Shown here one piece after another: positions 59,376 through 64,000 of a stretch of 64,000 nucleotides of DNA. How positions within the stretch are numbered: the first letter of the stretch is position 1; every line of letters starts with the position of its first letter. The notes below the pieces were generated by a model that made no database searches, was not told the DNA's origin, and worked only from the letters and a program-made list of their open reading frames with translations. Both the position numbers and the translations under genes were made by a program. This DNA comes from Mangifera indica (lineage: Eukaryota; Streptophyta; Magnoliopsida; Sapindales; Anacardiaceae), in NCBI RefSeq assembly GCF_011075055.1, contig NC_058145.1, forward strand, positions 9,483,894 to 9,547,893, in the 5' to 3' direction.

Positions 59376-59810
59376 GTCATGACCTAAGTCATGCATTGAA
59401 CAAATCAATGTATTTAATATTATTTTTATTATTATCAAAACCTCTTAGTTTTAATAACAAATTATAAGAAAATAAAACCGTGTGTCTGTCATTCATGGTT
59501 GATATTTTAAAAATGATTTATTTTATAAACTAACATTTGACTATTACATATGAATGAAAAAAATATACTTTTTAAACTTAAATGACAGGAATTTATTGTT
59601 TTCAAAGTTCAATTGGAATATAGTCATTTGGGCTAAAATTAAAAATAAAAATGAATAATCAACTATTCATTTAAGAGTCATTTTGTCCACACAAAAGTTA
59701 GGAACCCTATAACTTACTTTTTGGATTGATTTAAATAGAGTATCTTATAGTAAGAGCAATAAAACTTTGACTACATAATTGTTTTTATACATAATTGGTA
59801 TATATTATTG

Positions 59811-61608
59811 GGATATTAATTAAAATAAACACAAATTACCTGTTAAACTTTTATGATAAATTTTGAATGAATTTACCTTTTTAAGTAAATTTATTTTTTA
59901 TTTTAATAATACATTTCTCTACTAATTATCTCTTTATTTAATATGTTTTTTTCAGTATAATTTTTTGTCGACAATCTTTTATTTCGAGCATACTCTAAAA
60001 TCATCATATTAATAGTAAGTTTGATAACTTATAAATCAAACATTCGTAAACTTATTCGAAAACAGATAGATTTTTTGGTGTTATTGTTGATATATACAAA
60101 TCAAAACAAAAAGATGAACATCAATACAAAAAATATGAGTGCAAAGAATGTGTGTGAGTGTGAGCACATTTCTCACACTCATGTTATATATATATATATA
60201 TGGCCAAATGACTATTTCCCACCCAAGGTTTAGCGTTTTCTCAAATGTCCCCCCTTTAACTATGGAAACACCAAACACCCACCCATGACCGGTTAGATTT
60301 AACAGAACCCTAACGCCTAAAACTTTAATCTCATTTTCCCCCTTAAAAGTTTAAAAACTAACATTTTTTCCCTAAGCTAAGTTTGCAAAGATTGCATTTT
60401 CCCCCCTAGGGTTTATTTCCAAACCCTTCTCTGTCGCTTTCTCCGGTGCCATCACCGGCCGTCTTCCCCTCCCAACGGTTTCTCTTCCACCGACGACTCC
60501 TCTCAACTCGACCTCAATGCATCCGATGATCTGGGAAGCCGTCTGGGAAGAGAAATCGTCTTCCCAGACGACGAAGACGAGATCGATCGATCTCGTCTTC
60601 ATCGTCTGGGAAGACGATTGTCTTCCCAGATGAAGACGACTCGTCTTCCCAGAGGACGACGAGTCGTCGAGTCGTCTTGTCTTCGTCTGGGAAGACGTCA
60701 TCTTCCCAGACGACGACGACGACTGGGAAGACGAAAAACTTCGTCTTCCCCGACGAAGTTCTTCGTCTTCCATAGCTTCTCCGACTCCGATTGAAAGTCC
60801 AAATGGGAGGAAAGAGATCTTCAAAAGGTGATGATGCTTTGGGAGGAAGAGACCGTCGGCAATGGAGCCGGAGACCGTCGGCAACACTTCGGGAGGGTGA
60901 AACTGCGATTTTTTAAAACTTAGGCTGGGGGAAAATTTTAGTTTTTAAAGTTTAGGGGGGCAAAATATATTCTATTTTAGTTTATTTTTAATATTCTAGA
61001 GAAAATGACCATTTTACCCTTATAGGCGTTAGGGTTTTGTTAAATCTAACCTGTCATGGATGGGTGTTTGGTGTTTCCATAGTTAAAGGGGGACATTTGA
61101 GAAAACGCTAAACCTTGGGTGGGAAATAGTCGTTTATATATATATATATATTAAAAATGAGTACAAGAAGTGTGTTCGTACTCTCATATTGACATTTTTT
61201 GTACTCGCACTCTTCGAATTGACAACTTTTTGTACTTTTCGCTCTCGTACTTTTTGTTTTTACACTTTTCGCACTCACAATTTTTACACTTGCACTCTTT
61301 GCACTTATATTTATTTTTTCGTTTCAATTTGTATATATCAATATTCACATTAAAAAATTGATCTATTTTTGAAAAATTTTACGAATGTTTTATTCATAAG
61401 TTACCAAATTTACTATAAATATGATGATGTAGGAGTATACTCGAAATAAAAAGTTATCGACAAAAAATCATAATGAATAAAGAAGTAATTAGCGGAGAAG
61501 AGTATTATTGAAATAAAAAATAAATTTACTTAAAAAGGTAAATTCATTTAAAGTTTACCTAAAAAGTTTTAATGGATAATTTTTATGTTTATTTTAATTA
61601 ATATATTT
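59811..61608. mobile_element. foldback-type element with ~380-bp arms (59.8 kb copy), split by a MULE-MITE
   Basis: The left end GGATATTAATTAAAATAAAC is mirrored by GTTTATTTTAATTAATATAT at the right. Both arms share AAGTAAATTTATT, TTTTTTGTCGA, TTTCGAG(C/T)ATACTC and TTGATATATACAAAT strings in inverse order. Terminal sequence is shared with the 42.2 kb element. The centre is a TA-repeat into which the 60.2 kb MULE-MITE inserted. Confidence 0.7.
60202..61135. mobile_element. long-TIR MULE-MITE (60.2 kb copy), nearly identical arms
   Basis: Inserted in a (TA)n tract. Over the outer ~85 bp the arms differ at only a few positions (shared CACCCAAGGTTTAGCGTTTT and TGGAAACACCAAACACCCA), making it the youngest-looking copy. 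The last bases of the right end are degenerate (CGTTTATA where GGCC is expected). The core 60530-60780 is an array of CGTCTTCCCAGACGA-like palindromic strings. The 171-codon minus-strand frame over it is Ser-rich low-complexity translation, not a gene. Confidence 0.85.
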
Positions 61609-62438
61609 ATATTATCATATGGTTTAATAATTTTAAATTAAAAATAAAATAATATTTTTTAGTATACTCAATTATATAATTATACACTAAAATAGTATAC
61701 GCGACATTGCTCACAATTACTAAAAAAAATTTTAAAACTTACCCCAAAAAAAAAAAAGACATCGCTCACAATTTAAACAGAATAACTTAATAAACTAACG
61801 CTATATTGCTTTAAAGTAGCATATTATTGTTCATGTATATAATTGCTTAATTCTATTATTGGTGTTGGGACAAAAAATATCTTGTGATTCTTCTACCCGT
61901 TTGTTTAATAGTATTATTATGGTGTAAAAAAGATCTTGAGATTCTTGGAATCTGAGCACAACAAGCTGCTCAATTTGACCAAAAAAATTAATTTAATAAT
62001 GGAAATTTATAAAATACTCAGTCACCATCACTCAAATTATTCTTCAGCTTTGCTTCAATCTTTCCTCCAAAAAAAACATTGTTATTGAAATAGACCTGTA
62101 TATATAATATAACTTAAAAATTATAAATAAAAAATCTTGGAACTCCAATTCCAACTTTGCCTTCAATTATTTTTATACCCTGTGTGAATTAATATCCAAT
62201 TTAAATTCAACCTTAAAAATCTAGCATTATGATATTGAAATACTAAGCAAATCTCTATATAATTCTAGTTTTATAGAGTGTACAAGATAAAATAAGGTTA
62301 AAAAAAACAAGAAATCAAAAGGAAAGAGTACAAGGATATATTCTAATCTATATGATTTTTTTGGCTCCCATACATGTGTGGTAACCAAGTCATTTTTTTA
62401 TTCAAAAGCACTTATGGAAAAAGTCAAAAAGCCACAGA
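61609..62438. other. AT-rich 3' flank of the polyamine transporter gene
   Basis: Contains a partial palindromic-MITE-like stretch at 61610-61710 (TATCATATGGTTTAATAATT and TAGTATACGCGAC) and probable 3' UTR of the minus-strand transporter in the last 200 bp. No other gene. Confidence 0.35.
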
Positions 62439-63830
62439 TCATTCTCCAGCTTCTACTGCTCCATCACCATTGTTGAACTTGAATATGTTCTTTGACTTGA
62501 AAAGCTTCATCAAGAAGTACCATCCAATGGCTCCCAATGTCATCAACCCGCTCACCAAATACACAGTCTTTGTTGCAATCACCATAATCACAACCAAAAA
62601 CCCAGATGGAATTAGGCACATAACCACCAATCCCGGCGGACTCAGTGGTACCTTGAAGGGCCTATTTAATTGCGGCAACTTCCTCCTCAGCCATAAAAAT
62701 GAGGCAAATTCTAGCAGCATCCCCAAACTGTATAAAAAATTGGCTGATGAAATTATGTCTGTGAAATCCATATATGAAACTCCAAGTGTGATCAATGTTG
62801 ACAGCAAAATTCCCACCCATGGAGTGTCGAACCATTTTGCTCTTGAAGCAAAGAATTTTGGTAAGGACCCCAGATTCGCCATGCCTAAAAGCTGATACGC
62901 ACAGCTGCTTAATTGAGCCTCAAATAACCCAATTGCAGACAGGACTGCCCCCACTTCAATCCAGTATTTTAACCATTTTCCAGCGATGATTTCAGCTGCG
63001 GTAGCGTGGAACCCGGATTCCCATTGATTTTGATCGACGGAAACAGCTCCAGTGACGGCAAGAAGAGGGATAAAATAGGCTAAACAAGTGAAAATCACAG
63101 CCACTAGAAGCGCTTTGGGAAATGTTTTTTGAGGTTTATCTACTTCTCCAGCTAAAGTACTGACATTATCCCAAAAATTCAAGTTCCAAAAGAGGGTGTT
63201 GAAGAACAAGTTCCAATCTTTTTTAACCCCCTTCTGGCCTAAACTCAGCCATCTGTGTGGGTGAATTTTTGGGATGGAAATGAGAGACATTAATACGAAA
63301 GGAGAAAGAGAAACAACCCCTAGGAAAATAGCAGCAAAACCGACAATTACTAAGCCTGTGTAGTTGAGAAAAGAAAGCACACAAGTTGATACCATAATTG
63401 CAAGATATCTAGGCCAGCCTGATTCCATGGAGGGCCAAACTTTCTCCAGGTAGGTTATGCAAAGCACTGGAAAAGCTGCAATGTTTATGACTCCACTGAG
63501 GAATTTCCAGGAGCCCATCATGGATCCGAGGAAGGGTCCGAAAGCTTGGTGAGCCCAGATGACAAAGCCACCGTCGCCTGGAAAGGCGGTGGAAAGCTCG
63601 GCAGTGATGAGAGCTTCAGGGACACTCCAGATGAAGGGGAAGATGAAGAAGCCGAGAAGGGCTAAAAGTGGCCCTGCTGCTTGAACTGCAGGCTCTTCTC
63701 CATAGGGGCCTCCGGCGACCTCAAAATAGATGAGGAAAATGAGAGGGATTAGTGTGAGTTTCTTGGATTTTGGTTTGGCGGATGTGATTGGAAGTTGATG
63801 GTTTTGTGATTGGTTTTCTTCTTGTGTCAT
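62439..63830 (-). CDS. polyamine uptake transporter (PUT/LAT family, APC superfamily)
   Basis: Membrane symporter for polyamines (and paraquat-like cations) of the plant LAT/PUT group. A single uninterrupted frame of 463 aa. The cytosolic N-terminus (residues 1-26) is polar, then about 12 hydrophobic segments follow. Family signatures are [20 protein letters not shown] in TM1, [20 protein letters not shown] (the FPxNGG-like turn after TM2), [19 protein letters not shown] in TM6, and [15 protein letters not shown] [20 protein letters not shown]. Length matches the family (about 460-530 aa), at the short end like the At3g13620/At3g19553 types. The start is chosen as the first in-frame ATG, just before the acidic/polar leader. 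Intronless coding sequence is usual in this clade. Which Arabidopsis member is the ortholog cannot be fixed from sequence alone. Confidence 0.95.
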   Translation of the reverse strand: MTQEENQSQNHQLPITSAKPKSKKLTLIPLIFLIYFEVAGGPYGEEPAVQAAGPLLALLGFFIFPFIWSVPEALITAELSTAFPGDGGFVIWAHQAFGPFLGSMMGSWKFLSGVINIAAFPVLCITYLEKVWPSMESGWPRYLAIMVSTCVLSFLNYTGLVIVGFAAIFLGVVSLSPFVLMSLISIPKIHPHRWLSLGQKGVKKDWNLFFNTLFWNLNFWDNVSTLAGEVDKPQKTFPKALLVAVIFTCLAYFIPLLAVTGAVSVDQNQWESGFHATAAEIIAGKWLKYWIEVGAVLSAIGLFEAQLSSCAYQLLGMANLGSLPKFFASRAKWFDTPWVGILLSTLITLGVSYMDFTDIISSANFLYSLGMLLEFASFLWLRRKLPQLNRPFKVPLSPPGLVVMCLIPSGFLVVIMVIATKTVYLVSGLMTLGAIGWYFLMKLFKSKNIFKFNNGDGAVEAGE

Positions 63831-64000
63831 GATTCAGGAATGGAAATCTGGCAAACTAAAGTAAACTCAGATCAAGAAAAACCCTGCAGGATAAGAGAAG
63901 TCGAGAAGAAACAAAATTCGTCTCCAACTCCCAGTCCGGATTGAAGAAGAAAGGAAATACATTTATTTTAGGGCTGCGTATGGAGGGAGAATATGCTTGC
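63831..64000 (-). promoter_or_regulatory. 5' leader and proximal upstream region of the transporter gene
   Basis: Sequence upstream of the transporter start codon, reaching the window end. Probably 5' UTR, with the promoter beyond the window. Confidence 0.35.

Noticed and set aside
60372..60887. 171-codon minus-strand Ser-rich frame
   Set aside because: It lies over the palindromic core of a MULE-MITE. The composition is low-complexity and the same core in other copies has no conserved frame.
62374..62895. 173-codon + frame
   Set aside because: Antisense shadow of the polyamine transporter, which has clear family motifs on the minus strand.

Overview
The window is nuclear DNA of a eudicot plant, probably a repeat-rich woody species. 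The genes have GT-AG introns, the intergenic DNA is AT-rich, and Copia, Ty3/Gypsy, Mutator-like (MULE) and hAT-type elements lie between and inside the genes. No bacterial, organellar, CRISPR, rRNA or tRNA features were seen.

Five protein-coding genes can be rebuilt exon by exon, each with a continuous reading frame: (1) an SCL30A-type SR splicing factor on + (1156-9943, 5 exons, 255 aa); (2) a GPI-anchored GH17 + X8/CBM43 endo-1,3-beta-glucanase on + (12333-15166, 4 exons, 495 aa); (3) a peroxisomal acyl-activating enzyme of the AAE17/AAE18 type on - (23541-28289, 14 exons, 727 aa); (4) COP10, the catalytically dead E2 variant of the CDD/COP complex, on - (43501-53959, 4 exons, 172 aa); (5) a single-exon polyamine (PUT/LAT) transporter on - (62439-63830, 463 aa). 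From memory, COP10, a GH17 gene, SCL30A and a PUT gene are also neighbours on Arabidopsis chromosome 3 (around At3g13550-At3g13620), so this looks like a conserved block swollen by transposons. The genes do not form one pathway.

Transposon layout: SCL30A intron 1 (6.2 kb) holds nested Copia-type remnants, including a minus-strand element whose gag segment is tandemly triplicated. A decayed retroelement gag-protease fragment, several MITEs and LTR remnants occupy 15-23 kb. A hAT-type element with extremely G-rich ends lies at 22.3-23.2 kb. From 28.5 to 41.0 kb there is one 12.4 kb MULE with a degraded mudrA-like transposase on + and a degraded ULP1-like cysteine protease gene (DUF1985 plus C48 peptidase) on -. 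It is bounded by a 9-bp near-perfect target duplication and inserted about 240 bp upstream of the acyl-activating enzyme start codon. COP10 intron 3 contains a 5.9 kb chromovirus-like Ty3/Gypsy element in the same orientation as the gene. From 54 to 61.7 kb the sequence is mostly nested non-autonomous DNA transposons.

The most notable structures are the ULP1-carrying MULE and its satellites, a multi-copy long-TIR MULE-MITE family with a GTCTTC/GAAGAC-rich core, a second palindromic MITE family with 9-bp target duplications, the gag triplication, and a short uORF whose stop overlaps the SCL30A start codon. I saw no convincing wholly new molecular system.
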